DNA from: JBFLYZ01 sp040756415 | GTDB taxonomy: Bacteria > Bacteroidota > Bacteroidia > JADZBD01 | Length of the DNA: 40,348 bases | Assembly: GCA_040756415.1 (NCBI GenBank) | Contig: JBFLYZ010000031.1 | Location: 1-40,348, forward strand | Direction: 5' to 3' | Part shown: positions 8,801-17,700 of the stretch, one piece after another | Layout: every line of letters begins with the position of its first letter | How positions within the stretch are numbered: position 1 is the stretch's first letter | The notes under the pieces: model-generated | What the model saw: the letters and a program-made list of their open reading frames with translations, nothing else | Told to the model about the DNA's origin: nothing | The model's database searches: none | Translations under genes and position numbers: made by a program

Positions 8801-9295
8801 GAAGGTAAGCCCGCCCGCCTTCCTTATCTTCATCAGGCCCCGGGTACCATCACTGGCATTCCCCGACAGCACGATACCGATCGCATTCTTCCCATAGCCT
8901 TCGGCCAGTGAAGTAAAGAACTCATCAATCAGGTAGTATAGCTTGTCCGCTCTTCGCGGCCTCAGCCGTATGCTTCCCTTGACCACCGTCATTTCCTTGC
9001 CGGGGGTGCAAACATAGAGGTGATCCGGCTTCACCTTCAGCCTGTCGTCAGCCTCCAGCACTTTCATTTTTGTTGACCGCGACAGGAGCAGACCCAGGCT
9101 GCTCGGGTGGTCGCGGCTCAGGTGCTGTATGTAAAAGTAGGCCATGCCCGTATCAGAAGGCAGATACCGGAGAAACTGCGACACGGCTTCGAGCCCACCG
9201 GCCGATGCGCCAATGGCCACCACCGGGAAGGCTGCTTTTCCCTTTCTGCTCCTCCCGGGGCTTTTTCGCTTACCGGTATCCGGCTTTTTTCGCAT
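5873..9295 (-). CDS. CheB-CheR-PAS-histidine kinase fusion protein
   Basis: 1140 residues, soluble, with no membrane segment. Domains in order: CheB methylesterase (about 24-205) with an intact Ser/His/Asp triad (Ser31 in GASAGG, His58 in QHLS, Asp149 in LSGNASDGTRG); CheR N-terminal helical domain (about 225-285); CheR methyltransferase (about 290-485) with the SAM motif WVPACSTGEEAYSIAM; a PAS-like region (about 530-645); a long Glu-rich coiled coil (about 665-735, repeated A-A-N-E-E); a PAS domain (about 742-860); a second coiled coil; HisKA (about 905-972) with phospho-acceptor His917 in SHDLQEP; and HATPase (about 1015-1138) with N1027/N1031, DNGLGF and GTGMGLAI. It should autophosphorylate and pass phosphate to the response regulator encoded 16 nt upstream. 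No chemoreceptor or other che gene is nearby, so the role is probably general signalling rather than chemotaxis. The signal is unknown. Confidence 0.93.
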   Translation of the reverse strand: MRKKPDTGKRKSPGRSRKGKAAFPVVAIGASAGGLEAVSQFLRYLPSDTGMAYFYIQHLSRDHPSSLGLLLSRSTKMKVLEADDRLKVKPDHLYVCTPGKEMTVVKGSIRLRPRRADKLYYLIDEFFTSLAEGYGKNAIGIVLSGNASDGTRGLMKIRKAGGLTFAQDNSAKYESMPRSAINNGAAIMVLSPKEMARELAAYGKNASLSAASRRQKKETTVAGDPEELKSIFEILYKRTGVDFSNYKISTIRRRLSYRMLHSGAKTLKKYLKLLSMKDSEKDLLYNDLLINVTRFFRDAEAFHFLKTRFFPKLLDGKAPDETLRIWVPACSTGEEAYSIAMIITELQEHKDRKIPVQLFATDLSEEAIRDARIGEFTESDMKTVDRSRIERFFIKIGDRYRIVKELREMCIFAPHNILSDPPFSRMDFISCCNLLIYLDPSAQKKALASLCFALNDGGFLMLGNSETIGSSSQFFTQVHKKFKLFARKKNTGARKAPDLAPSFPRVRMQAAGTAATLKKNLPGDPKELDQAINAALLSRYMPACAIINKEMDILQFRGSTSVYLSHPPGKASLNILKMVRPEFAFELRNAIHVALKTNKPVQKKDIEIKTGSAFQNISLEVCPLKITWDEPLLLVVFTLMERSALPATAGKKNHAGDRRVQKLIEALNKTRGEMHAIIESQEAAYEELQAANEEVVSANEEFQTLNEELETSKEEIEAANEELISTNQELQMRNSLLAESYRYSEAIIATIHEPMIVLDSDFRVKSANKSFYKKFMVTREETEGASLFELGNKQWNIPKLRELMGDILTKNVDFKNFEITHTFPGIGEKVMLLNAHRIIQKTHREQLILLAIEDITERVRHYIKEKDILKKDIRLHQADKAELEKAVRRRTRQLEQKNIELENANKDLTSFTYVSSHDLQEPLRKIKNFASVLLEEEQPNLSDDGKIYLRKTYATAQRMQALIEDLLMYSRATNIERKFEKTDLNTLLDEVTGDMEDLIRAKKARIKTGNLCEVSVIRFQFRQLFHNLIGNSLKFSKAGRAPRITIKSEIMQGNKLKNEKLSSKIGYCHITFTDNGLGFDPKYNERIFEVFQRLHSNKEFQGTGMGLAICKRIIDNHNGIITAEGTLNKGARFDIYIPAA

Positions 9296-9311
9296 TGCCC
9301 GAAAATTTAAT

Positions 9312-9776
9312 TTATACCTCCGCCAGGCTCATGATGAATTTACTCCTTGGCGGCCGCGTGAACTTATTCTGCACCAGCAGGGTAAGCACATGAAGCAATA
9401 TCTTCTTAAGCTCCGCAAGATCGGTCTTGCGTATATAGAAATAAGCTCCCTTGTCATACAATTGATCCGCAATGTCCTCGTGCAGGGAGGTGGAGTAGAT
9501 GACCACGGGAAGCCGCCTGAGCGTTTCATCGCTGTGTATCTCCGAAAGGCATTCCGAGCCGTTCTTACGCGGCATATTAAGATCAAGGAAAAGGATATCA
9601 GGGAGCACGGTATCGGCCGACCGGAGGCGGGCCATAAGCTCTTCGCCATTTTCAACGGTCGAAAAGCGGGTGGCTATCGGTAAAGTTTTCAACGCCTTAT
9701 CGAAAAAGAAACGGTCGTCCGGATCGTCATCTGCCAGTAATATGCTGAGGGGTTTATTCTGCTGTTTGGTTTTCAT
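9312..9776 (-). CDS. Single-domain response regulator (Rcp1-like)
   Basis: 154 residues from the ATG at 9776. The frame is open to a TTG at 9797, which would add seven residues, but the ATG is the ordinary choice. It consists of one receiver domain and no output domain. Acidic pocket residues are in LLADDDPDDR (13-22), the phospho-acceptor is Asp65 in LFLDLNMPRKNG, the switch Ser/Thr is in VVIYSTS, and the conserved Lys is in FYIRK. The long 'NMPRKNG' loop is typical of the Rcp1 subgroup that pairs with phytochrome-like and PAS kinases. It is the first gene of a two-gene minus-strand operon with the CheB-CheR-kinase (16-nt gap), its probable phosphodonor. With no DNA-binding domain, output is likely by protein contact or phosphorelay. 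Confidence 0.92.
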   Translation of the reverse strand: MKTKQQNKPLSILLADDDPDDRFFFDKALKTLPIATRFSTVENGEELMARLRSADTVLPDILFLDLNMPRKNGSECLSEIHSDETLRRLPVVIYSTSLHEDIADQLYDKGAYFYIRKTDLAELKKILLHVLTLLVQNKFTRPPRSKFIMSLAEV

Positions 9777-10110
9777 GGCTGATAATTTAAACCTCAACTG
9801 TCGGCAAAGCAGGTGGCGCGTTTAAGAGCGTGACACACTCTTTCCTGAAAGAAAGAAGGGGCAAATGTTGTTTAAAGAACTCAAAATTGCTTTAAGTATA
9901 GGTAAAGGTATGCTTTAATTCCTGAAACCTGTCTTTTATTTCGACAGAAGTGGATTTTGTTGATTTTATTTTATGAACCGGGTTCCCCGGCTTCCCGGAT
10001 TTGCCATAATACCACCTTTGCTTACATTTGAGCCGGCATGCGATTTTCGTATATTCGCAATTCTATCCGGCTTATCCCTTGTTAAGTGCCGGCTGAAACA
10101 ACGTTTTAAA
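9777..10110 (+). other. 334-nt divergent intergenic region
   Basis: No credible gene is present. It separates the response regulator gene (minus) from maeB (plus). It holds the maeB promoter (10000-10030), a variant box TATATTCG at 10050-10057, and two small hairpins: TCTTTC/GAAAGA (9839-9844 with 9951-free loop partner at 9851-9856) and CTGTC/GACAG (9929-9933 with 9943-9947). I see no exact TAnnTTTG box pointing toward the response regulator. An in-frame upstream ATG at 9973 extends the maeB frame but has no homology-like content. Confidence 0.6.
10000..10030 (+). promoter_or_regulatory. maeB promoter (-33 and -7)
   Basis: TTTG at 10000-10003, a 19-nt spacer and TACATTTG at 10023-10030 reproduce the Bacteroidota promoter TTTG-N19-TAnnTTTG exactly. 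This predicts a leader of about 75 nt before the ATG at 10111. A TTCG-type variant box at 10050-10057 could give a second, shorter transcript. Confidence 0.7.
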
Positions 10111-12378
10111 ATGGCAAAATTCAGAAAGCAGGACGCCCTCGACTACCATTCCCAGAACAAGCCCGGCAAAATAGAGGTCATACCCACCAAGCCGCACAGC
10201 ACCCAGCGTGATCTTTCGCTGGCCTACTCACCTGGCGTAGCCGAACCCTGCCTGGAAATAGAAAAGAACCCCGAGGACGCATACAAGTACACCGCAAAGG
10301 GCAACCTGGTGGCCGTGATCTCCAATGGCACGGCCGTGCTGGGCCTGGGCAACATAGGCGCCCTGGCCTCCAAGCCGGTGATGGAAGGCAAGGGCATGCT
10401 CTTCAAGATCTATGCGGATATCGATGTGTTCGATATAGAAGTGGACGCCTCTGATATTGATACGTTTGTGAAAACGGTCAAGGCCATATCGCCTACTTTC
10501 GGGGGTATCAACCTGGAAGACATCAAGGCGCCCGAATGCTTCGAGATCGAAAAAAGGCTGAAGGAAGAGCTGAACATACCGCTCATGCATGATGACCAGC
10601 ACGGTACGGCCATTATTTCCGCTGCCGCACTGCTCAACGCCTGCGAGCTGGCCGGCAAGAACATAGGCAAGGTAAAGATCGTGGTGAACGGGGCGGGCGC
10701 CTCGGCCATATCCTGCGCCAAATTGTATATAGCGGTAGGAGCGAAAAAAGAGAATATCCTGATGCTCGACAGCAAAGGGCCGCTCTCAGCCGACCGCAGC
10801 GACCTGGATGAGAACAAGCAGTTCTTTGCCGTTAAAACCAAAGTGAAGGACCTGGCCGAGGCCATGAAGGGCGCGGATGTGTTCGTGGGCTTATCGAAAG
10901 GCAACATCGTGACCAGGGAAATGATACAGAGCATGGCCAAAAAGCCAATCGTGTTCGCCCTGGCCAATCCCGATCCCGAGATACCTTATGAAGAGGCTAT
11001 TGCCGCGCGCGAGGATGTGATCATCGCCACGGGCCGAAGCGACCACCCGAACCAGGTGAACAACGTATTGGGCTTTCCCTACATTTTCCGCGGGGCCCTG
11101 GATGTGCGCGCCACCAAGATCAACGAGGAAATGAAGCTGGCCGCGGTGCACGCCATCGCTTCGCTGGCCAAGGAAACCGTTCCCGATTCAGTGAACCTGG
11201 CCTACGGCTCGCGCAACCTGGGCTTCGGAAAAGATTACATCATTCCCAAGCCCATCGATCCGCGCCTGATCTATACGGTATCGCCCGCTGTGGCCAAAGC
11301 GGCCATCGAATCGGGGGTGGCGCAGAGGACCATCAGCGACTGGGAGGCCTATAAGAGCGAGCTGGTCAACCGTCTCGGTCTCGATAACAAGCTCATCCGT
11401 TTCATTACGGTCAAGGCCAAACAGAATCCCAAGCGGGTGGTGTTTGCCGAGGCCGATCATTATAAAATACTGAAAGCGGCCCAGGTGGTACGCGATGAAG
11501 GCATAGCCCGCCCCATCCTGCTGGGCCGCACGGAAAAGATCAGGGCCCTCATCCAGGAGTTCAACCTCGACCTGGACGATATTCCCATCATCGACCCGCG
11601 CAGCAGGGAGGAGGAGGAGCGCAGGAATGCCTTTGCCGATCTCTTTTTCCAGAAGCGCAAGCGCAGGGGCTTCACCCTGTACGAGGCCAAGCAGATCATG
11701 CGCGAGCGCAACCACTTTGGCGCCATGATGGTGGAGACCGGGGCTGCCGATGCCATGATATCGGGCCTCACGCGTAAATACGCGGATCCCATACGGCCCG
11801 CCCTGCAGATCATTGGCGTTCAGGAAGGCGTGAGCCGGGCCTGCGGCATGTATATCATGATCACTAAGCAGGGGCCGTATTTCTTCGCGGATACTACCAT
11901 GAACGTCAATCCATCCGTGCAGGACCTGGTGGATATCACCGTGCTGACGGCCCAGGCGGTGAAGCGCTTTAATATTATCCCGCGCATAGCCTTGCTCTCT
12001 TATTCCAATTTCGGAAGCGTGAGCGGGGTGGTTCCTGAAAAGGTGCGCGATGCGGTGGCCATCCTGCACCGCGACTACCCGGGCATGATCGTGGATGGAG
12101 AGATGCAGGCCAACTTCGCCCTGAACAACGACCTGCTCAAAGAGCAATTCCCTTTCTGCGAGCTGGTGGATAAAAAGGTGAATACGCTCATTTTCCCCGA
12201 TGTGCTTTCGGGCAACATCGCTTACAAGCTCATGCAGGAAATGGGAAAGGCCGAAGCCATAGGACCCATCCTGCTGGGGCTGCGCAAGCCCGTGCACGTG
12301 GTGCAGCTCGGCAGCAGCGTGCGCGAGATCGTGAACATGGTGACCATAGCCGTGATCGATGCCCAGGTGAGCAAATAG
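10111..12378 (+). CDS. maeB: NADP-dependent malic enzyme fused to phosphotransacetylase-like domain
   Basis: 755 residues, the usual MaeB length (about 760). It decarboxylates malate to pyruvate with reduction of NAD(P)+ in the cytoplasm. The malic enzyme half (about 1-425) shows SLAYSPGVAEPCLEIE, NGTAVLGLGNIGALASKP, GGINLEDIKAPECFEIE, DDQHGTAI and the dinucleotide-binding NGAGASAI. The C-terminal half (about 430-755) is a phosphotransacetylase-type domain (VVFAEADHYKILKAAQVV, GLTRKYADPIRPALQIIG, LSYSNFGSVSG). In characterised MaeB proteins this half is catalytically inactive and binds acetyl-CoA as an allosteric sensor. The frame is open from an ATG at 9973, but the start at 10111 (MAKFRKQDALDYH) is where the conserved sequence begins and lies downstream of the promoter. 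There is no operon partner. Confidence 0.95.
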   Translation: MAKFRKQDALDYHSQNKPGKIEVIPTKPHSTQRDLSLAYSPGVAEPCLEIEKNPEDAYKYTAKGNLVAVISNGTAVLGLGNIGALASKPVMEGKGMLFKIYADIDVFDIEVDASDIDTFVKTVKAISPTFGGINLEDIKAPECFEIEKRLKEELNIPLMHDDQHGTAIISAAALLNACELAGKNIGKVKIVVNGAGASAISCAKLYIAVGAKKENILMLDSKGPLSADRSDLDENKQFFAVKTKVKDLAEAMKGADVFVGLSKGNIVTREMIQSMAKKPIVFALANPDPEIPYEEAIAAREDVIIATGRSDHPNQVNNVLGFPYIFRGALDVRATKINEEMKLAAVHAIASLAKETVPDSVNLAYGSRNLGFGKDYIIPKPIDPRLIYTVSPAVAKAAIESGVAQRTISDWEAYKSELVNRLGLDNKLIRFITVKAKQNPKRVVFAEADHYKILKAAQVVRDEGIARPILLGRTEKIRALIQEFNLDLDDIPIIDPRSREEEERRNAFADLFFQKRKRRGFTLYEAKQIMRERNHFGAMMVETGAADAMISGLTRKYADPIRPALQIIGVQEGVSRACGMYIMITKQGPYFFADTTMNVNPSVQDLVDITVLTAQAVKRFNIIPRIALLSYSNFGSVSGVVPEKVRDAVAILHRDYPGMIVDGEMQANFALNNDLLKEQFPFCELVDKKVNTLIFPDVLSGNIAYKLMQEMGKAEAIGPILLGLRKPVHVVQLGSSVREIVNMVTIAVIDAQVSK

Positions 12379-12456
12379 GGTGCTTCCTCCAGCGGGTTTG
12401 AACGACCTAAAACATGCCATAACCGAAAAAATCCCTGCCTCCTTTCCCGGTCGCGG

Positions 12457-12464
12457 TAACTTTG
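12457..12464 (+). promoter_or_regulatory. -7 promoter element
   Basis: TAACTTTG matches TAnnTTTG. It lies 12 nt before the ATG at 12477 and 24 nt before the ATG at 12489. No -33 TTG is seen. Confidence 0.5.
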
Positions 12465-12488
12465 CCTCATGTATCAATGAACCATTAC

Positions 12489-14084
12489 ATGAGAAAGATC
12501 TACTTGCTTGCCGTGCTGGGTATGATTTATGCGGGGGTTGGAGCGCAGCAATGGAACTGGGCCGAGCCGGTCGGGAAACAATTCCAGTCGGACTACAAAC
12601 CCCGGGTAAGGACCAATAACGCGGGCGACCTTTTTACCACAGCCACCTTTTTCGGGTTCGGGCGCATAGGCGACACCGTTTTTTACAGCGATACCAGCTT
12701 TTACTGGAACAGGGGCAACTATGTGGCGCGCCTGAATAACGCTGGCCAGCTCATCTGGGCGCAGTTCATAGGCGGCCAGAACACCTTCCTGATCGACCTT
12801 TCCACCGATAATAATAATAACGCCTATGTGCTGGGCCATTACGCCATTGACCTGCTCTTTTCCGATACTTCGCTTACGGGAAACGGCATTTTCATAGCCG
12901 CTTTCGGTCCTACCGGGAGCAGGCTGTGGGTGAAAACCTACGCGCAGTCGGCCAACTGGGGCAACTGCATTGCCAATGACAATAACAACAATTTGTTCTA
13001 TGCCCACAGCGGCATGTACGGGCAATGGACGATCCGTAAAATAGCCCCGGCCGATGGAAGCGATATATGGCTCAGGAGCGATTCCTGCCAGGGCACGATA
13101 CGCGATATCCGGTACGATTCGCAGAACAACCTTTACCTGGCCGGCAGCTTCGGGGGAGATATTTTCAAGATCAACAATACCGTTTATTACCAGGACACCG
13201 GCTACTTCGCAAGCACCTTCCTGGTCAAAATGAACACAGCCGGCACCATACTGGACGTGGAGATCGTGCGGGGGGCCGTGGCAAGCGAGCTGGAGCTGGA
13301 TAACCAGAACAATATTTACCTGACCGGAACCTTTTACGAGAAGATGAAGGTCAGGCAGATCAGCTTTACCACCGACACCTGTATTCCCAACAACTGCGAG
13401 GAATACTTTATGGCAAAGCTCAACACCCAGGGCGCCTGCTCCTGGGCGAGAAAAATGAAGGACGAGGGCCTGTGGCAGGGCGGCATCGATGTGGCTAGTA
13501 ACGGTGACCTGTACTATTGCGGCTCGTTCAACGGAACCTTACAGTTCGACAACGTGGCGCTGAGCGAAGCCCAGGTCAGGGACGCTGTGTTCATCTGCAA
13601 ATTCAGCCCCGGAGGCGTGGCCCAATGGGCGATAAAGAATGACGGAGGCTATATGGCGGATTGCTTTGCGTCCGACCTGGCCTTCAGCGAGAGCAAAGCC
13701 ATTTACCTGAGCGGCAACTTTCATAATTACTATGATGTATGCTGGTTCGGTAACGATACGCTTCCGTACACGGGCTTCGATACGCACATCTTCCTGGCTA
13801 AAATGACGGATGCGCAGGTGACAGGCACCGTACAGTTGATCAAAGCGCAGGGAGGACTGGAAGTGTACCCCAATCCAACCTCAGGGATCATTACGATAGG
13901 TGCCGGCAGCACATCCCCTGGCGCCCGCATAGAGATCTACGATTTCCTGGGAAACAGCGTGCTGGAAACCGAGCTGCATACCAGCCACCAGGTGATCGAC
14001 CTGCGGGGCCTGCCTGCGGGGGTTTATTTCCTGCAGCTCCGTACGCCAAACGGCAAGCTCACCCGGAAGATCGTAAAAGAGTAA
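12489..14084 (+). CDS. Secreted T9SS cargo protein with SBBP-like repeats
   Basis: About 531 residues from ATG 12489; the alternative ATG at 12477 adds four residues (MNHY). The start is placed where a signal peptide begins (MRKIYLLAVLGMIYAGVGAQ). The mature protein is a series of beta repeats of the type 'N-N-x-Y-x-x-G-x-F/Y' and 'G-x-x-x-W-A/V-x-x', for example NNAYVLGHYAIDL, NNLYLAGSFGG, NNIYLTGTFYEKM and GDLYYCGSFNGTL, characteristic of SBBP/beta-propeller secreted proteins in Bacteroidota. At about residue 455 a type IX sorting domain starts (LEVYPNPTSGIITIGAG, then 'IEIYDFLGNSV' and 'LPAGVYFLQLRT', ending TRKIVKE). It belongs to the same export class as the product of 1637-3052. The substrate is unknown. 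The run of Asn codons near 12810-12825 and 12970-12990 reflects the repeat motif. Confidence 0.86.
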   Translation: MRKIYLLAVLGMIYAGVGAQQWNWAEPVGKQFQSDYKPRVRTNNAGDLFTTATFFGFGRIGDTVFYSDTSFYWNRGNYVARLNNAGQLIWAQFIGGQNTFLIDLSTDNNNNAYVLGHYAIDLLFSDTSLTGNGIFIAAFGPTGSRLWVKTYAQSANWGNCIANDNNNNLFYAHSGMYGQWTIRKIAPADGSDIWLRSDSCQGTIRDIRYDSQNNLYLAGSFGGDIFKINNTVYYQDTGYFASTFLVKMNTAGTILDVEIVRGAVASELELDNQNNIYLTGTFYEKMKVRQISFTTDTCIPNNCEEYFMAKLNTQGACSWARKMKDEGLWQGGIDVASNGDLYYCGSFNGTLQFDNVALSEAQVRDAVFICKFSPGGVAQWAIKNDGGYMADCFASDLAFSESKAIYLSGNFHNYYDVCWFGNDTLPYTGFDTHIFLAKMTDAQVTGTVQLIKAQGGLEVYPNPTSGIITIGAGSTSPGARIEIYDFLGNSVLETELHTSHQVIDLRGLPAGVYFLQLRTPNGKLTRKIVKE

Positions 14085-14149
14085 GCCCCAGGCGCTTTTT
14101 CCCGCATTTTCTCCTTTACTCCGGCATGGAGCCCTACTACTATTTTTAC

Positions 14150-14157
14150 TATCTTCG
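14150..14157 (+). promoter_or_regulatory. Variant -7 promoter element before ruvA
   Basis: TATCTTCG, a TAnnTTCG variant of the consensus, 24 nt before the ruvA ATG. The call is weak because one base differs from consensus and no -33 element was identified. Confidence 0.35.
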
Positions 14158-14181
14158 GGACTCTTATATTAGAGCCCCTTT

Positions 14182-14763
14182 ATGTACGATCATTTTGACG
14201 GCAAACTGGTAGAGAAAAATCCCGCTTACGTGGTGATCGAATGTGCCGGTGTGGGTTATTTGCTGAACATATCGCTCAACACCTTTTCAAAAATAGGCAA
14301 TGAGGAGCGGTGCAGGCTGTTCGCCCACCTGGCCGTACGCGAGGATGCCCACGTGCTCTACGGTTTCCACGATACGGCCGAACGCGAGCTCTTTTTGAAG
14401 CTTATTTCGGTATCGGGGGTGGGGGCCGCCACCGCGCGGATGATCTTATCCTCCCTTTCGCCCGATGAGATACGATCGGCTATCGCTGCGGGCAATGTGG
14501 CTTTGCTCAAAGGCGTGAAAGGCATTGGCGAGAAAACGGCCCAGCGCATCATCGTAGACCTGGCCGGCAAGCTGGCCAAGGATGATGTGCCCAGGAATTT
14601 CCTGGCTGCGCACAATAAAATCAAGGAGGAAGCGTTATTAGCCCTGGTCAGCCTGGGCTTTGCACGCAACATGGCCGAAAAGGCCCTGGAAAAAGCCGTT
14701 AAATCGGATCCCGCTGACAAGACGGTAGAACAGTTAATCAAAGACGCGCTCAGGAATTTGTAA
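14182..14763 (+). CDS. ruvA: Holliday junction branch migration protein RuvA
   Basis: 193 residues, normal length. RuvA tetramers bind four-way junctions and load the RuvB helicase motors for branch migration in recombinational repair. The sequence shows the N-terminal OB-fold (MYDHFDGKLVEKNPAYVVIE, 'GVGYLLNISLNT'), two helix-hairpin-helix motifs (LISVSGVGAATARMILSSL and VKGIGEKTAQRIIVDL), and the C-terminal RuvB-contacting domain after a linker (EEALLALVSLGF to the end). The stop codon shares one base with the sprA start (TAATG), so the two are probably co-transcribed and translationally coupled. The ruvA-sprA neighbourhood is conserved in many Bacteroidota. No ruvB or ruvC lies in the window. 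Confidence 0.97.
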   Translation: MYDHFDGKLVEKNPAYVVIECAGVGYLLNISLNTFSKIGNEERCRLFAHLAVREDAHVLYGFHDTAERELFLKLISVSGVGAATARMILSSLSPDEIRSAIAAGNVALLKGVKGIGEKTAQRIIVDLAGKLAKDDVPRNFLAAHNKIKEEALLALVSLGFARNMAEKALEKAVKSDPADKTVEQLIKDALRNL

Positions 14764-17700
14764 TGAAAAAGACCGCCTTACAAAAGGGAGTGAAATTTTC
14801 GTTTGCCGCTACGGTATTCGGGGTTTTGCTCACCATTATCTGGGCAAGCAGCGCGTCTGTGCGGCATACCAACTGGCAGCACCGCTATTTTAACCAGAAG
14901 CTGAAGAACCCGGGCATGGTGCTTTCGGCCGATTCGCCCCAAACCGACAGCATCTATGATCCCAGGCTGCGCTACGACTGGGAGGACGACTCGTACCTGG
15001 ATCCCACCACCGGAACGCACAACGGCAGCCTGTATCTCAACACGCCATCGAACGTAAAGACCAGCATTACCTACGATCCTGACTCCAATACCTACAACAT
15101 CGAGCAGAAAATGGGCGAATGGAATTACCGCCCGCCTTCGTACATGACCTTTGAAGAGTACCTGCTCTATGACCGCAACAAGCAGTTGAGCGATTACTGG
15201 AAGCAGCGCAGCCATGCCGAGGCCCTGAACGAGAAGAAAAAGAACGCGCTCATCCCCAAGCTGTACATCAACAGCAAGGCCTTCGAAGGCATATTCGGAA
15301 GCAACACGGTGGATATACGCCCCAACGGCTCGGCCGAGCTCACCTTTGCGGCCAATATCTCCAAGACCGATAACCCTTCCATTCCCATCAAGCAGCGCAG
15401 GATATCCACCTTCGATTTCAACGAGAAGATACAGCTCAACGTGATCGGCAAGATAGGGGAGAAGCTGAAGCTGACCACCAACTACAATACCGAAGCGGCC
15501 TTCGATTACGAGAACCAGATGAAGCTGCAATGGACCGGCTTCGAGGATGACATCATCAAAAGCATAGAGGCCGGCAACGTGAACATGCCGCTGACCGGCA
15601 CCCTCATCACCGGCAGCCAGAGCCTGTTCGGCATAAAGACCCAGTTGCAGTTCGGCAAGCTGACCGTTACCACCGTGCTCTCGCAGCAAAAGGGAAAGAA
15701 ATCGGAGATCGAGATACAGGGCGGGGCGCAGACCAACAGCTTCGAGGTGAAAGGCGATAATTACGAGAGCAACAAGCACTATTTCCTGTCTCAGTATTTC
15801 TACGACAGCTACGATGCGGCCCTGGCCAACCTGCCTGTGGTCAGCTCGGGCATCAATATCACCCGCATCGAGGTGTGGGTCACCAACACCAATTCCTCAA
15901 CCAACGATGTGCGCGATGTTGTGGCCATGACCGACCTGGGCGAATCGGATGGCGATATTTCCAACACCACCGCGGTAGCGCCCAATAACCCTGACGGCAC
16001 CTCACCGCGCAACGATAATAACAACCTGAACCCTTCTTCATTCGCTCCTCCGGGGCAAACGCCCGTGAACCCCCTGCGCGACATCAACCAGGTATCCACC
16101 CAGCTTATCAATATGGGTTTTACCCAGGTAAGAGACTTTGAGAAAGTGGCGGCCGCGCGCAAGCTGGCCTCTACGGAATTTACGTTCAACTCCAAGCTGG
16201 GCTTTATCTCGCTCAACCAGCAGCTCAATCCCGACCAGGTGCTGGCCGTAGCTTTCCAATACACGCTCAATGGGATAGTGTACCAGGTGGGCGAGTTCTC
16301 TACCGACCTTACCTCGACCGAGCCGCTCTATGTGAAAATGCTGAAGAGCTCCAACGTAAGCCCCAAGACCGACCGCAAGCTGTGGGAGCTTATGATGAAG
16401 AACGTGTATGCCCTGGGCGCTTACCAGGTCAAGCAGGAAGATTTCAAGCTGGATGTGCTCTACTATAATCCCGGCTCCGGAACGTATATCAACGTCATTC
16501 CCGAAAGCGGCATTCCTGTTTCCGGGCAAATACTTATCCAGGTAGAGGGCCTCGACAAGCTGAACAATTCTCTTTCTCCCAGCCCCGATGGGGTGTTCGA
16601 TTTCCTGGACGGCATCACCATCAACGCGGCCAACGGCCGGATCTATTTCCCCACCGTTGAGCCTTTCGGTGACCACCTGCGCAGGCAGATCGAAGGCGTG
16701 CCTCAGAATCCCAACAACATCGTGATCGCCAATAAGTACGTGTACGACCAGCTCTATGATTCTACCAAATCTTCCGCGCAGCAGTTCCCCGACAAGAACC
16801 GCTTCATCATTCGCGGAAGTTATAAATCTTCATCGGGGTCGGAGATCTCGCTCAGCGCGGCCAATATCCCGCAGGGCTCGGTAACGGTGACTGCGGGCGG
16901 CATTCCCCTGACCGAGAACATAGACTATACGGTGGATTACGCCCTGGGCAAGGTGAAGATCATCAACGAGGGTATCCTGCAGTCGGGAACGCCCATCAAG
17001 ATATCGCTCGAAAGCAATTCGCTCTTCAGCATACAATCCAAGACCTTCATGGGCTCGCGCTTCGATTACCGCGTGAACCGCGATTTCAACCTGGGCGCCA
17101 CGGTAGTGAGGCTGAGCGAAAAGCCGCTCACGCAAAAAGTGAACATTGGCGATGAGCCCATCAAGAACACGGTCATCGGTTTCGATGGCAATTACCGCAC
17201 CCAGGCCCCCTGGCTTACGCGCGCGGTGGACAAGCTGCCGCTATTGGCTACCAAGGAAATGTCGACCATCACCACCAGCTTCGAGGTGGCCAAGCTCTTC
17301 CCCGGGCATGCCAAGGCCATAGGCAAAGACGGGCAATCGTATATTGACGACTTCGAAGGAAGCCAGACCACCATCGATATCAAATCCGTGGGCTCGTGGA
17401 CCCTGGCCAGCACCCCGCAGGGTCAGCCTAGCCTTTTCCCCGAAGCTTCGCAGGACAGTACTATTCCCGGTTATAACCGAGCCCTGCTGGCCTGGTACGT
17501 GATCGATCCTCTTCTGATACGCGCCTGTGGCACCCAGGGTAACATCCCCGAATGCAGCTACCTCGACCCCAACGATCAGTCCAACCTGCTCGTGAAAGAG
17601 ATCCTGGAAAGCGAGCTCTTCCCCAAGAAGCAATCGCCTAACGGGCAGCCGATCAACATACCTACACTCGATCTTTCTTATTATCCCAGCGAGGTTGGCC

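Noticed and set aside
9973..10110. N-terminal extension of maeB from ATG 9973
   Set aside because: It would begin upstream of the excellent promoter at 10000-10030 and adds 46 residues unlike any MaeB.
11188..12477. 429-residue minus-strand frame over maeB
   Set aside because: Antisense to the well-conserved phosphotransacetylase domain, with no recognisable motif.
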